The notes beneath the pieces are model-generated. The model worked only from the letters and a program-made list of their open reading frames with translations, was not told the DNA's origin and searched no databases. Below are positions 12,299 through 23,470 of a stretch of DNA of 64,000 nucleotides, piece after piece. The stretch lies in contig BDSL01000004.1 of NCBI GenBank assembly GCA_003116995.1, positions 1,240,001 through 1,304,000 of the forward strand. The letters run 5' to 3'. How positions within the stretch are numbered: the stretch's first letter is position 1; each line of letters opens with the position of its first letter. This DNA comes from Yamagishiella unicocca. Lineage: Eukaryota > Chlorophyta > Chlorophyceae > Chlamydomonadales > Volvocaceae. Both the position numbers and the translations under genes were made by a program.

Positions 12299-14177
12299 GG
12301 TGGAATTTGCTGCAATAACTGCAAATTTTGCTCAGGTCCGAATTAACTTCAGTTGCCCATGTTACGATCTCCAGGCCTGAATTCGGCAAACACCGCGTTA
12401 CGCAGCAATAAAAAAGTTAGGTCCATAAAGAAGACATTAGACGATTAGAGGATGTTGTCGCCACAGGAACGATTCGCGACGCCAAACGGCCCAGCGGGAC
12501 GGCGGCCGCCGTTCCGCCTTGGATCAGTCACTATTTGATAGCCTACAACGCTATAATTGTACTTACTTTCCACTGACTATCCCTTTCTCTATACGCCCCA
12601 ATTATGTAGGGTGCAGCACCCAGCAGCTGGGTGATAAGCTTTGGAATTACAGTCGGAACATACTTATATGTAATGGGTTGTGCTATGGGCCCTTCGGCGG
12701 AAACTCATTCGGCAATTTGCTCTTCCGGTGAAATGGGTGGACGTTAGACACCGATGAACGGCAACGGAACGCCATACTTCAAAACTGTGTGACAATCCTA
12801 CGTTGAAGCGTGTCATACACGTGTACATTTTGTTGCAAGTTAGCAGGCCTGCGCTTGGATGTGCCCAAGCGCTGACGGCACGGCGCCGACCCAACGGCTA
12901 CGCAGTGAACGTGTCCGTTCCAGCAACCCCAACTTGCATGCGCACGTGTATCTTAGGTGCATGCGCAGGTGCCATCTCCAATATCTTAAGGACTTTGCAT
13001 GTGGTTGCCTTCCGGCGAATGAAGGGGTTTCGCAAGCAGATTTCAGCGCGGTAGTTTGCGCCAGGGCTTCGGCCCTCGGTATCGCGGGGGATGGCAGATG
13101 TCGTGCTGGAGGAAAAGTTACATAAGGTACAAGCAATCTGGCCCAGCTTGCATCCACCTTTACCGTGTCCTGGAAGCAGGCAGCGACAGATAGCCAACAC
13201 GAGGCAATCCACAGACTGAACCTGCCGATTTAGTAGTCCATCCACTATAACTGCAGAGGAGGGTGGACCTCCAGGAGACTGTAGTGAAGTGCCTTGGACG
13301 TGCACAGGGCTGTCATCAAGGAATGGAAGGGTGTGGACGCCGTTTCAGTACGTGTATGGATGGCTTTAGCTTCTGTTCGAAAATTTATTCCCCAGAGGCT
13401 ATTCCGAGGACTTTGTTCTCAAATACTATCTTGGGCCTTCTGAAGGTTCCCTTTTAAGCTCTATTCGTACCTGACGCGTGCCGTTTCGGTGCATTGGCGT
13501 TATACACCTATTGTTGACCCCGGCGTCGTGAGGGGGAGCCAAAAATATATTTTTCGTCAGGGTTGAAATTTGCATCTTTGCAGAAGCATACTTACCGTAC
13601 GGGATCCTCGATGTGTACTGCGTCAGGAATATTGAGAATCCGTAATGGACCGATGATGCATGTCTTAGGAGGTTGTTGACCAATCTACACCAATGTACCA
13701 ATCTACATACTTTTTTATGTCATCTTAACATGAGCATCTGGCCTGTTGCCGGGCCATGACGGGTACTGGACCTTTGCAGGTGGGCAGCCTCTGTGCTGCA
13801 GCCCAGGCCGCACAAGATATGGCCAACTGATTCCAGCGCACCCGTATCATATTGAACCTAGATTAGGTGGAACCGTGGTGCTTACCGTGGAATCACGGAA
13901 TCCGCAAGCGCGAGCCACTCCTATTTAAAAGGCATCCGCTTCATGTTGCTCTTCTATTTGAAATTTGGAGGCCTTTGATATGGCCTGAGGTTACGGAAGC
14001 TCGTACAGCGCGTCCGAGGACGCGTTAGGACTGCTGCCGCAACTCCCATCGTCCGCACTGCACTTGCCGAATCGCCGTGTGGCCACTTTACGCACACACC
14101 CCGATACACCGCAGTTATAGCTCAGCCTTGTTGGCCGGAGTAGCGGCCTCCTCCCACTTTTTCAGCTCACCCGCGCG
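12299..14177. promoter_or_regulatory. Divergent intergenic region, TOC159-like / SnRK2-like
   Basis: About 1.9 kb between the start codons of the two divergent genes; it must hold both promoters and 5' untranslated regions. Base composition is lower in GC than the flanking genes. I see no further gene and no motif I can name with confidence. Confidence 0.5.
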
Positions 14178-17100
14178 ATGGGACAGTGCGTCTCGAAGCC
14201 GCCTGACGGGATGGCTTACGCCGCCGACGCCCCGGGAGGAGGGCAGCATGGGACAGTGCCCACCAGCAACGCTGCAGCCGCTGCGGCCACGTATCAGGAG
14301 CCCTCGGCGCACCAGCAGCACATGAGCCTGGTGAAGCGCAACTTCCCCTCCTCCGACCGCTCCGTTATTGAGGGCCTTGCGTCCATATACCAAGTGAAGA
14401 CGGTGCTGGGGTCAGGTGTGTGCGGTGGTGGGGTCATGTAGGCCGCCGACGGGTGGGCCGGGCGACGTCACCACCGTCTCGAATGGGCGGGATATCCACC
14501 GGTGAACTCCTTCCCGACGGTACCCGCTCACTGTAGGTGACCGAGTATAGTAGTGGGATGTTGGTCTGGGGTAGCGTGGGCTGGGGCGGGGAGCCTAAGT
14601 ATGCCTAACGACTGACTGCCACGGGTGATGATAGTGGGTAAACAGGTATTTGGGGCGGGCTGGGGCGGAGGCGAAGGTAGCTTAGACCGCATATTGATTA
14701 GACGAGGGTGGGGTAGAGCGGCGGAAGTGTCGCCATGTGGGCTGGGCTCAAGACACGGAAGCCGATCACCTACTGCTGCCCTGTGGGTGGCGTTGGTTGA
14801 TTCTGATACACATCCTGGCAGATGCACCCGGATTTGGCAGCTGCACACGCAGGTTAGCCTGGCACTGGGATCAGCGTCTGCCGCACAGCATGTCAAATCA
14901 CGTCCGCTACGTGAGGGTGATCCTAACATTGCCGATCCGGCCTGGGGCAGTGGGCTGGTCTTGTAAAGGGAGCATTATGTCACTGTCGTGCACCAAATGT
15001 GGGCCTGGGTCGTCGCGACGTGCTGTGGCTATGGAGGCGGCGAAGGGGTCAACAGCGACCCGGGTTAATCTGTGTAGCAGCGGACGGGCGGGTGCGCCAG
15101 CTCGCGCCTCGATCCGGCCCCGGCCCTTGCGTCCTCCACCGCCTCACCACCATCACCCTCATAACCCCCTCCCGCAACACCCCGGGGGATTTCCTTTTTC
15201 TGTCCTCCGTTTCCTGTGTCGTGTAACCGGGCCTTTTCGCCACGCAAATACACGCACACCCCATCCCAGGCTGCGAAGGCAAGACATGGCTGACCCAGGA
15301 CTTGTCCACGGGGGCCCTATGGGCAGTCAAGATGGTCAAACTGCCGTTGCACACCAAGATGGTTCAGGCCATCTTCCGGGAGATCCGGATCCAGTCGGAG
15401 CTGGGGGAGGGGCACATCAACATCATCACGCCGCAGGTACGGCAGGTGGTGGTGAGCCGGGGAGGGAGGGATGGCGCGGAGTCCAGGGGGGGCCCAAGCA
15501 GCAGCACCAGCAGCACCATGCGCGGGCCAGGCACCGGGCATCACGCAAGCCGCTGGTCCATGGCCCCTGCGCCTCCCGGCCTGCCCCTCTCGCATCCACG
15601 GGTCTTCCTCGAAGCCCCTCTCGAAGCCGCACTGCTGACCCTGTCTCTTGCGCCGTACACCGCCGTACTGTTCCCGATTCCCGCAGGAGGTGGTTTTGAC
15701 GAGCCACTACCTGGGCCTGGTGATGGAATACGCGCCGGGGGGCTCTCTCACGCAGTATGTGACGCGCAAGTGGAAGGAGACGGGGTAAGGCGCAAGGCGG
15801 GGCCAGGGCGGCGCACGAAACCTTGACCGCGGTCAACAATTCTGTTGTCGGGGTCGTTGCGGCGGTCTCCTCCTAGCGCACACTCCCCCGTCCCCGCCGC
15901 CCCTGTCTCCACCCCGCCTTGCACCTGCACCTTCGTGGCCCTAAACTCAGCCCCCTTGCCCCTCCCCTCCCCGAACCCCCGCAGCGGCGTGGGTCTTCTG
16001 ATGCAGGAAGACGAGGCGGGGTACTTCTTCAAGCAGATTGTACATGCGGTGGACTACTGCCACCGGCACCGGGTGGTGCACCGCGACCTCAAGCTGGACA
16101 ACACGCTGCTCTCGGCGCACACGCCGCCGTTCGTCAAGATCTGCGACTTCGGCTTCGCGAGGGGCTGGGGCGGCGACAACGCGCACTTCAACACAATCAT
16201 AGGTGCGGGGTTGCGAGGAAGACCAATCATAGGTGCGGGGTTGCGAGGAAGACCCGTGGATGCGAACTTCAACACAATCATAGTTGCGGGGTTGTGAGGA
16301 AGACCCGTGGATGCGAGGAAAGCCGTTTAGGACAGACAGACGTTTCGAGATGATGCATGCTGGAGAACTTGGGTGAGGAAAAGACGGGGGTCGTACGTCG
16401 ACCTTCGGAGGTGCGGGGGGGGCCTATTGGGATCTGGGTCCAGGGAGGGGAGGCTGTGGGAGGAACGGCCAGTCCAGGAGGCTCAGCAAACGTCGGGGCG
16501 GCCCCCCAGTCCTTGGGGCGTTTGGGCGTCCTAGCAACTGCAATCCCCCCCCCACCCGCTGACCCCCGGGTCGCTCCGCGACGCGCCCCGACAGGCACGC
16601 CGGACTACATGCCGCCGCAGCTGACGTCAGCCAAGGTGCACCGTACGGAAACGCAGTACGACGGGACCAAGGTGAGTCGTCGCCGCGGGTCCAACGGTGG
16701 GTCCGCGGAATGATTGGGGTGAGGATCATATTTTAGGGCGAGGATGGCTCAGTGGGTTTTGCGTTCCGAGCACTGCGACGGAATGCCGTACATCACGTTG
16801 GAGGTGATGGCCAGCACCGACAGCGTAGGGATGGAGTTTCGGAACGTGTGCGTGCTGCTGCTTCTGAGAGTTCGCCAGCTTCTGAGAGGATGATGACGTA
16901 GTTTGCGCACGTGATAAAACCCTAAACCCTAAAACCCCACATGCACCCGGCGTCCGATTCCCCGCCCCCTGCGCCGCCCGCCCCCCCAGCATGCTCCAGC
17001 ATGCGCCCACATCCTCGCTGTCCGGCGACCATGCGCCCACTATCTTGTCGTTTTTCGTGTCACCGGTTTCACACCACCCCCCAGGCGGACGTGTGGAGCA

Positions 17101-20100
17101 TGGGCGTGCTGCTGGCCGTGATGCTGCTGGGCAAGTTCCCCTTCGACGATGCCGTCAACGCGGGCAATGACCCCATGCGCACCGTCTACATCCAGCAGCA
17201 CACGCACACCCGCTGGCGGGACAACCCGGCGCTGCGGGACCACGTGCCGCTGCTGAGCTCGGACGCAGTGGACCTCCTGGACCGCTGCTTCGAGAAGGAC
17301 GAGGAGAAGCGGTGGGCTGGGTGGCGGTGAAGGGCGGGTTGGAACCTCCTGCGCCTCGTTCTGCAAACGCCCCTCCCCCCTTTTGGTCTGCGTTGCGTAC
17401 GGATCCCATGTCCCCGGGCTCCGTTCCGCTACCTGGCATCGCAACGAGAACACATTGCCAGCAACTCCCTTCCCCGCTCCCATTTCCTCGCCCCTGCCTC
17501 CCCACCCCACCCCACCCCGCAGCATCTCCGTCCGAGACATCATGCAGCACCCTTGGTTCACCAAGCAGCTGGTGCCGTACTACCAGCAGCCGCTGGATGC
17601 TCTGTTCCGGGAGCAGGTGGGCGGGTGGGGGGCCTTTCGTAAAACACGAAATGATGGGAAGGTTTGGGAGAGGGGGCTTGGAAGTGTATGGCAGCTGATA
17701 AGGAGCCGAACCATCGGAGGGCGGAAGTGGAGGGCGGCGAGGAGTCGGAGGGGAATCCTAAGGAGTGGGGTGTGGGTTGGGCAGCAGCGTTGGACCAGGT
17801 GTCCTGTATACCGGGACCAGGTTTCCATTTTCCCCGCGGCCGCACCTCCCTGCCCCCCTTATAAACCTCCTCCTTCAGGCCGAGCTTGAGCGGCGCATGA
17901 TGTCGGGGGCTAACAAGAGCAAGGAGCGGGACGCCGCCATCGCCAACCTCATTCGGATGGCCTGCAGCGAGGAGTTCAAGAAGCAGGTGGGGGTTGCAAC
18001 GAAAAGCGGCGGGTTTCAAGGAAGACCCGTGGATGCCAGAAAAACCCGTTTATAACAGACAGCAGCGGGTGGGGGGTGCAGCAGGGAGCTGGACGGTGTC
18101 CGCGGGCTACTGTAGGCGGGTGGGGCTATCGGGCGTGCCTAAGCCAGGCGGCACAGGCCACATCAGGCGACTGGTAGCGTTGTGTGCATGTTCATGCCTT
18201 TTGCGTCTCCGTGCGTCGTCATGCGCGCGCATGATTTGTCATCTACCGCCTGGTTATTAATTAGTCACCGGACTCCCTACGTGATTGGAAACCCTCCATT
18301 CGCTACCTAGTTCGAAGCCGTCCATCCCCCCTGCCCCCTTTTCCTCTCCCTCTCCGTATCTGCCCGGCCCTCCACCTCCCACAGGCCACTGCTCCGCTGA
18401 CCCCCGAGTTCACCTTCCAGCTGTACATGCGCATCAACCTGCGCTCGGTGCAGGACCACTACCCCACCTTCAACCGCAACTCCGTCAAGGCCATCCTCAA
18501 GGCGGAGAGCCGCCGCAACAGCCAGAGGGGCAACAGCGGGCGGCCGAAGCTGGCCAGTGAGTCGCCGAGTGGCCGGGAGGGGTGATTAAATCCAGGGAGG
18601 GGGGAAAGCGGGGCGGACCAAGGAGGTGATGCACACCATTAGCAGCACGGAACCGACCCAGCGTCACGGGCAGACCCTGCTGCCGCCGCTTGCCCTCTTT
18701 TTGCTCCGAGGTCACCTTGGTTGTCCTAGCCGCCATGAAGCTGACCGGGCCAGGAGCACCTTGTGCGGAAGGCCGCGGACCCCCCTGCCCGCGGCAACGA
18801 GTACGCCACTGTACGCACCTCAAACGTCTGTCCTGAACGGTTTTTCTTTCGTACACGGTTTTTCCTTGCAACCGCCCGCCCCGGCGTATCGTGCCATTAA
18901 TCCAGGTGGCCTCACTTTCTAACCCCGCAGATGCGCAATGGGATACGAACTCGACACCGTCATCAGCAGGGGGCTACGGCCCGGGCAGCGGGCACGGCCC
19001 GCAATCCGGGTACGGCGGCCCCCAATCAGGCTACGGGCCGCAGTCCGGGTACGGGCCGCAGTCCGGCTACGGACCCCAATCTGGATACGGCCCAGGCCCG
19101 GGGCCGAACAGCGGGTAAGGGGGCGAGGCTACGGGGTCAGCGCGTTTGCGGGGCTGGCGTGTTTGCGGGTTGGTGCATATGTGTGAGGGGGGTTACAATA
19201 ATAGAACCGGTAACGCGACTGGGGAACTGTAGCGGGGTTATAGGACAGAGGTGCAGCAGGAGGCTCGCCGGGCCGGCGGCGATCTGGACGCGTCGGCTGT
19301 TGCCGTTACTAGTTGCTGCCTTAGGTGTCGAAGCCGTCTTGCAGTCAAACGCGCGCGCGGAGTCTTGCGCTTGTGGCCGTTGTTGCCCTTGCGCCTTGCC
19401 ACGCGTGCCGCCTTCCCCCGCGGCGGACACAGGCGCCTTGTCGCGCTCTCTTTGCCCGGCTATGCTGCTGCTACTGCTGCTACTGATAACGACCTCCCCC
19501 ATGCCTGGCAACACACGGGCTGGACAGGGCGCGGGCGCAGCGCAGCTATAGCTCCTGCCAATGTGGCCAACCGCACTCGTGAATGTTGTGCTCGTTCCGT
19601 TATCTCCCTGTCGTCTTGCTGAGCCGCCCGGTCGCTCCCTTCCCACCAGGTACGGCAGCGTTGGAGTGGCTGGGATGTACCCTTCGTCCAACTACGGCGC
19701 ACCGCAGTCGTACGGCATGGGCACGAACCCTTTGCCGCCGGGGGCGCTACCGCAGAGCATGGGCGGGAGCCACGCCGTCCTGGCATCTTCGTCTTACCTG
19801 AACCCCGTAGGGCCAGCTGGCATACCGTACGGAGGTGGTGGTATGCAGTACGGGGGCGGCGGCCCGGCGGGGCCAAACGGCGGCGGCTTGATGTACGGCG
19901 GACCGCAGTCAGGGGCCAACGGTGGCGGCATGATGTACGCGGGCGGCGGAGGTCAAAACGGCGGCGGTATGATGTACGGTGGTCCGCCAGCGGGCCCGCA
20001 GTCCGGTGCGCTGCAGTTCCGGCCACCGGGGGCGATACAGCAGGCTTCGCAGCAGCAGCACCAACAACAGCAGCCGCAAATGATGGGAGGATACAGCCAA

Positions 20101-20727
20101 AACGCCATGTACGGCGGCTATATGGCCCCGGGCGAGCAGATTGGAACCGGCGGTCCGCAGCAGGGGCCGCGGTTCAACCCTCAACAGGGCCCTGGGATGT
20201 TGCCGGGAATTGGACCTGGAATGGGGCCCGGAATGGGGGCAGGGATGGGGCCAGGAATGGGGCCCGGAATGGGGCCCGGAATGGGGCCAGGGATGGGGCC
20301 AGGGATGGGGCCAGGGATGGGGCCCGGAATGGGGCCAGGGATGGGGCCAGGGATGGGGCCAGGGATGGGGCCAGGAATGGGGGCAGGAATGGGGGCAGGA
20401 ATGGGGGCAGGGATGGGGGCAGGGATGGGGGCAGGAATGGGGCCAGGAATGGGGCCAGGGATGGGGCCAGGGATGGGGCCAGGGATGGGGCCCGGACCGG
20501 GGATGGGCATGGGGCCAGGGATGGGACCAGGAGCCATGATGGGACCAGGCCCTGGAGTGGGGCCTGGCGGCCTGGCGGCGAGCCCCATGGTGGGGCCGGG
20601 ACCAGGGCCGGGTGGCGGGCCGCAGCAGCCCACGGTGCGCTTCAAGCCGCCGTCGAGCGCTGCAGGACCCGGCGGGCAGCAGCAGGTGCAGCAGCAATAC
20701 GACTCGCATCAGCATCAACAGATGTAG
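14178..20727 (+). CDS. SnRK2-like Ser/Thr protein kinase with Gly-rich C-terminal tail
   Basis: Eleven exons: 14178-14415, 15270-15436, 15687-15784, 15985-16202, 16595-16671, 17085-17311, 17523-17616, 17879-17986, 18385-18556, 18931-19114, 19650-20727; frame is kept throughout, 886 aa. The N-terminus MGQCVS is a strong N-myristoylation signal with Cys4 as a possible palmitoylation site, so membrane attachment is likely. Kinase landmarks: LGSGCEGKTWL loop (about 77-87), Lys100 in WAVKMV, Glu117, HRDLKLDN at 200-207, DFG at 222-224, GTPDYMPPQ at 241-249, ADVWSMG. HRDLKLDNTLL and KICDFG resemble the SnRK2 family. The APE motif reads PPQ. After residue about 470 come GPQSGYG repeats, then a GPGM tetrapeptide array (about 714-820) and Gln-rich patches. 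In Chlamydomonas, SNRK2 kinases act in sulfur-starvation signalling; that role here is only a possibility. A candidate TGTAA is at 22005-22009. Confidence 0.88.
15592..15620 (-). repeat. Intronic interspersed repeat, fragment (copy 3)
   Basis: Inverted fragment ATCCACGGGTCTTCCTCGAA in kinase intron 15437-15686, matching the left part of copy 1 on the opposite strand. Confidence 0.7.
16184..16376 (+). repeat. Triplicated exon-end/donor segment plus intronic repeat (copy 4)
   Basis: The end of kinase exon 4 with its donor (AATCATAG, then GTGCGGGGTTGCGAGGAAGA) is repeated directly: the donor at 16203 is echoed at 16233 and, with GT changed to TT, near 16283. The third unit continues into the interspersed-repeat core (GAGGAAGACCCGTGGATGCG, CCGTTTAGGACAG, GATGCATGCTGGAGAAC). 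Use of the second donor would lengthen the exon by exactly 30 nt in frame. Confidence 0.85.
18008..18062 (+). repeat. Intronic interspersed repeat, copy 5
   Basis: GGTTTCAAGGAAGACCCGTG, GATGCCAGAAAAACCCGTTT and ATAACAGAC in kinase intron 17987-18384, same strand as transcription. Confidence 0.8.
18822..18864 (-). repeat. Intronic interspersed repeat, fragment (copy 6)
   Basis: Inverted partial copy, AAACGTCTGTCCTGAACGG followed by TTTTTCTTTCG, in kinase intron 18557-18930. Confidence 0.65.
20208..20520 (+). repeat. 12-bp coding repeat (GPGM array) in kinase tail
   Basis: Tandem 12-bp units of the form GGGATGGGGCCA within the last kinase exon, translated as GPGM with occasional GAGM. The array is in frame and free of stops. 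Sequence variation between units is mostly G/A at one wobble position and GCC/GCA. Confidence 0.9.
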
Positions 20728-22919
20728 GACCAGCCGCACGGGTGACCGATGACGCAGCCGCCACTCGGGAAGCCGTAGTGCTGTGTGCAGGCGCGACAGC
20801 CGACAGGGGCTTGCGACGGGGCCGCTGGAGGGGCATTGACCGAGAGCATGGCATCTGCCTTGTCAGTTCCGATCCAATGCCGTGGGCTGCACAGGGCCCG
20901 TAGGGGGGCCAAGCAGCAAAGGAATACGCATGTGTCCATGATGAGCCTGATAAGGCAACGAACGAGGCGGGCGCAGGACGGACGCGGATAGAGGAGCCCG
21001 AGAAGGGGCTTCCGGGAGTCCGAGTCGAGACCGTGATGGCCCACGTCAATGGGTCGGCGCTAGAGCCAGTGCGCCGGTTTTGCGCAACTTGGTCATCACG
21101 CTGGCGGCTAGGGGAGGTGCGCACGAACCTGCATATATCCAAGCGGTCCAAGGCGAGTCCGCGCGTCGAGTGTTTGCATTTTGGCATCGCGTCCAAGTGC
21201 CGTGCATGGCATGGTGCAGATGTCCCGATTCTGATTGTCGGGCCTTGTGGGATTCGGTCAGGCAGATGGTGGTCGTCGGCGGGGCGGGGCGGCGTGTGGG
21301 CGCATTGACATGAGGGTGAGGAGGGGCGGGTGCGGCAAGGGCAGGGGTAGGGCTGCGAGAGGGCACTCGCGGCTGACGTGATACACCCTGGCGCCACCCA
21401 AAGAGCGCAGGTTTCCGCTGAGCACAGTATGGCGTAGCCGTACTAGCGAAGTTCATTGGACTGCGTCGGTCACGGTGTTCAGCTTAGGAAATAACGACGG
21501 ATAGGATGCAACGATGGATAATGAGTTGCATAAGCTGCAGGTGCTTGTGTAGTACTGAACGGCACGCTGCACCGGCCTGGTATGCGGTTGACTTGCCCTG
21601 GCAACTACGTTACTTATTATGGCGAGCATGGGCTCCTTGACCAGTTGCTTATTTCGATTGAGGTGATCCAGATTGGGTCTTCTGAATGTTGGTGTGAAAG
21701 TTTGGGATAAGGCTTTTAAACAGATGTATGCGGGGCTGTCGCTTGGTTTTGAATGGACACTTTGTACTACGTCCTACCAAGCGACACTCTACTCCGTTCT
21801 ACCACGCTGAGGTGGAACTTATCAAGGAACGGGCATTCATATAACGGGTAATTCATACAGCTCGTTACTACCGGCTGTGGAACCATCTGCCCTGACGCCA
21901 GGTTGCATCTGACGCCAACAAGGTTCACATCCCAAGCCGAGACGCGACGCAGCATCGACTTCAGCAGCCTGACATTGGCCTACATACCGCAGCAATGGCG
22001 CACATGTAAGCAAACAGTGTCCCTGTATCCTGACAACGCACCGCCAGCCCACCGCCGACAGTGCACGAGCCTCCCCGTCACAGCCGCGTTTCGACGCACG
22101 GGCAGCTGGTATGTCCCGCCCCCAACGCCCATTCCAGTGCGGACACTCCACCAATTGGCTAGCCGCACTATAAAATATGCTGAAACGGAAAAGACATCCC
22201 CACGGGCAACACGAAACCGTACATGTAGCCTATTGACTGCATATTATGCGACTGGGGAGCTGCTGCAGGAGCAAACTGAGAACGCGGCAAGCGCGCCGTC
22301 AATGACCAAATACCGTTGAGACCAGAAACGCCGTTCTTTATTCTCAGTGGCCGCCTTGGCCAAGAACAGCGGCGCCCTCCTGTGCTGCAACAGCTGCCTT
22401 TGGTTCTCAGCCATCAGCGGTTTCCGACACCACAATTGCAAAGCAACTCGCAATCTCACTCCTCTTTCCTCCATACACAAAGAGCATCAACATGGGCGCC
22501 CTCTTGCGTGTGGGTGTCGCTATTTGCCCACGAGCGCCTCCATACACGTGCATGACTGAGTCCAGACAAGCCCAGCCTCGCCTTGTAGCTAACGACAACT
22601 CAGCCAACTGCGCCCAATTCACATCTTCTTCCACAAGCTACGCGACCTGAGAACCATTCCTCGCCCTTTCCGCCAGCTAAGCGCCTCGCCACGATCGCTG
22701 AGACCTGGATGCTGGCGCGAGCTCCAAGGGAATGCAGCAAGCCAGAGCCCGGAGCCAACCAGGGGCCACCGACGGTGGGACAGCGCCTCGCCACTGAGGA
22801 CGGTTTCGCAAACACGGAAATGGAAGCATAAACGCAGCGTAGGAAAAGTCGTAACGGGCGCAGCCTTGGCGTGGGCGTGCTGTAGCTATCTTCGGCCCAA
22901 CTGTTGTAAACAGCACACA
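20728..22919. other. Kinase 3' region and intergenic sequence
   Basis: Follows the kinase stop codon. The first plus-strand TGTAA signal is at 22005-22009, so much of this could be 3' untranslated region. I found no further gene. No minus-strand TGTAA (TTACA) was noticed here, so the 3' end of the minus-strand genes to the right is undefined. Confidence 0.45.
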
Positions 22920-23398
22920 TCAAACATTCCCAGAACTCTCCAACTTGAGCATCGCCAGCAGGATGTCGTCACTCGGCGAGCGAGTGAGGCTCATCGCCGT
23001 TACCGCCCCAACGTCCAGAGAAGGTGCGTTCAGAGGCAGCCTCTGCAACGGCGAAATTCCAGTGGCATTGCCCATCGGCTCCAAACCGTATGGCCGCCGC
23101 AGCGCTGCAGCCCCCATCATACAGGCGAGTCAGTCGACTCCCACGGCCCGTCGGCACCGCCCCCTATATTGCCGGGTTGGCTCCGGGTCGACCGCATGAG
23201 GTCTACGGACAGAACATTCATGGACGAGCGCCGCCATGTGACGGGCGTGGTGCGCCGCGACGACGCATATGCCATCGCGTCCACTCCTCCTGAATGCGTT
23301 TTCCGCTCCGGAGTAGGGGTGCTGAAACCGCCGTTGAAACCATGGGCCGCAAACATTGCCGGGAGAGACTGGGAACCACTTAGCTTATTGTCAAACAT
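22920..23398 (-). CDS. Small two-exon ORF downstream of the coiled-coil gene, possible bicistronic partner
   Basis: Exons 23398-23123 and 23042-22920, joined by an 80-bp GT-AG intron (GTATGATGG to CCGTTGCAG) in phase 0, give a 132-aa protein starting MFDNKLSGSQSLPAMF and ending LLAMLKLESSGNV. The first part is basic and Ser/Thr-rich (SSRRTTPVTWRRSS, VDLMRSTRSQ). I recognise no domain. The start codon is only 72 bp past the stop of the minus-strand coiled-coil gene, too close for an ordinary independent promoter plus 3' end. Bicistronic mRNAs with closely spaced ORFs are known in green algae, and this would fit. It could instead be 3' untranslated sequence with chance open frames. The intron is short. 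Confidence 0.4.
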
Positions 23399-23470
23399 TG
23401 TGTGTGCTGAAATCCATATTGGCGTTGCCGGCTCAGGATCATCGTGCGCGGGGTCCCGTGGGCCGTCCCA

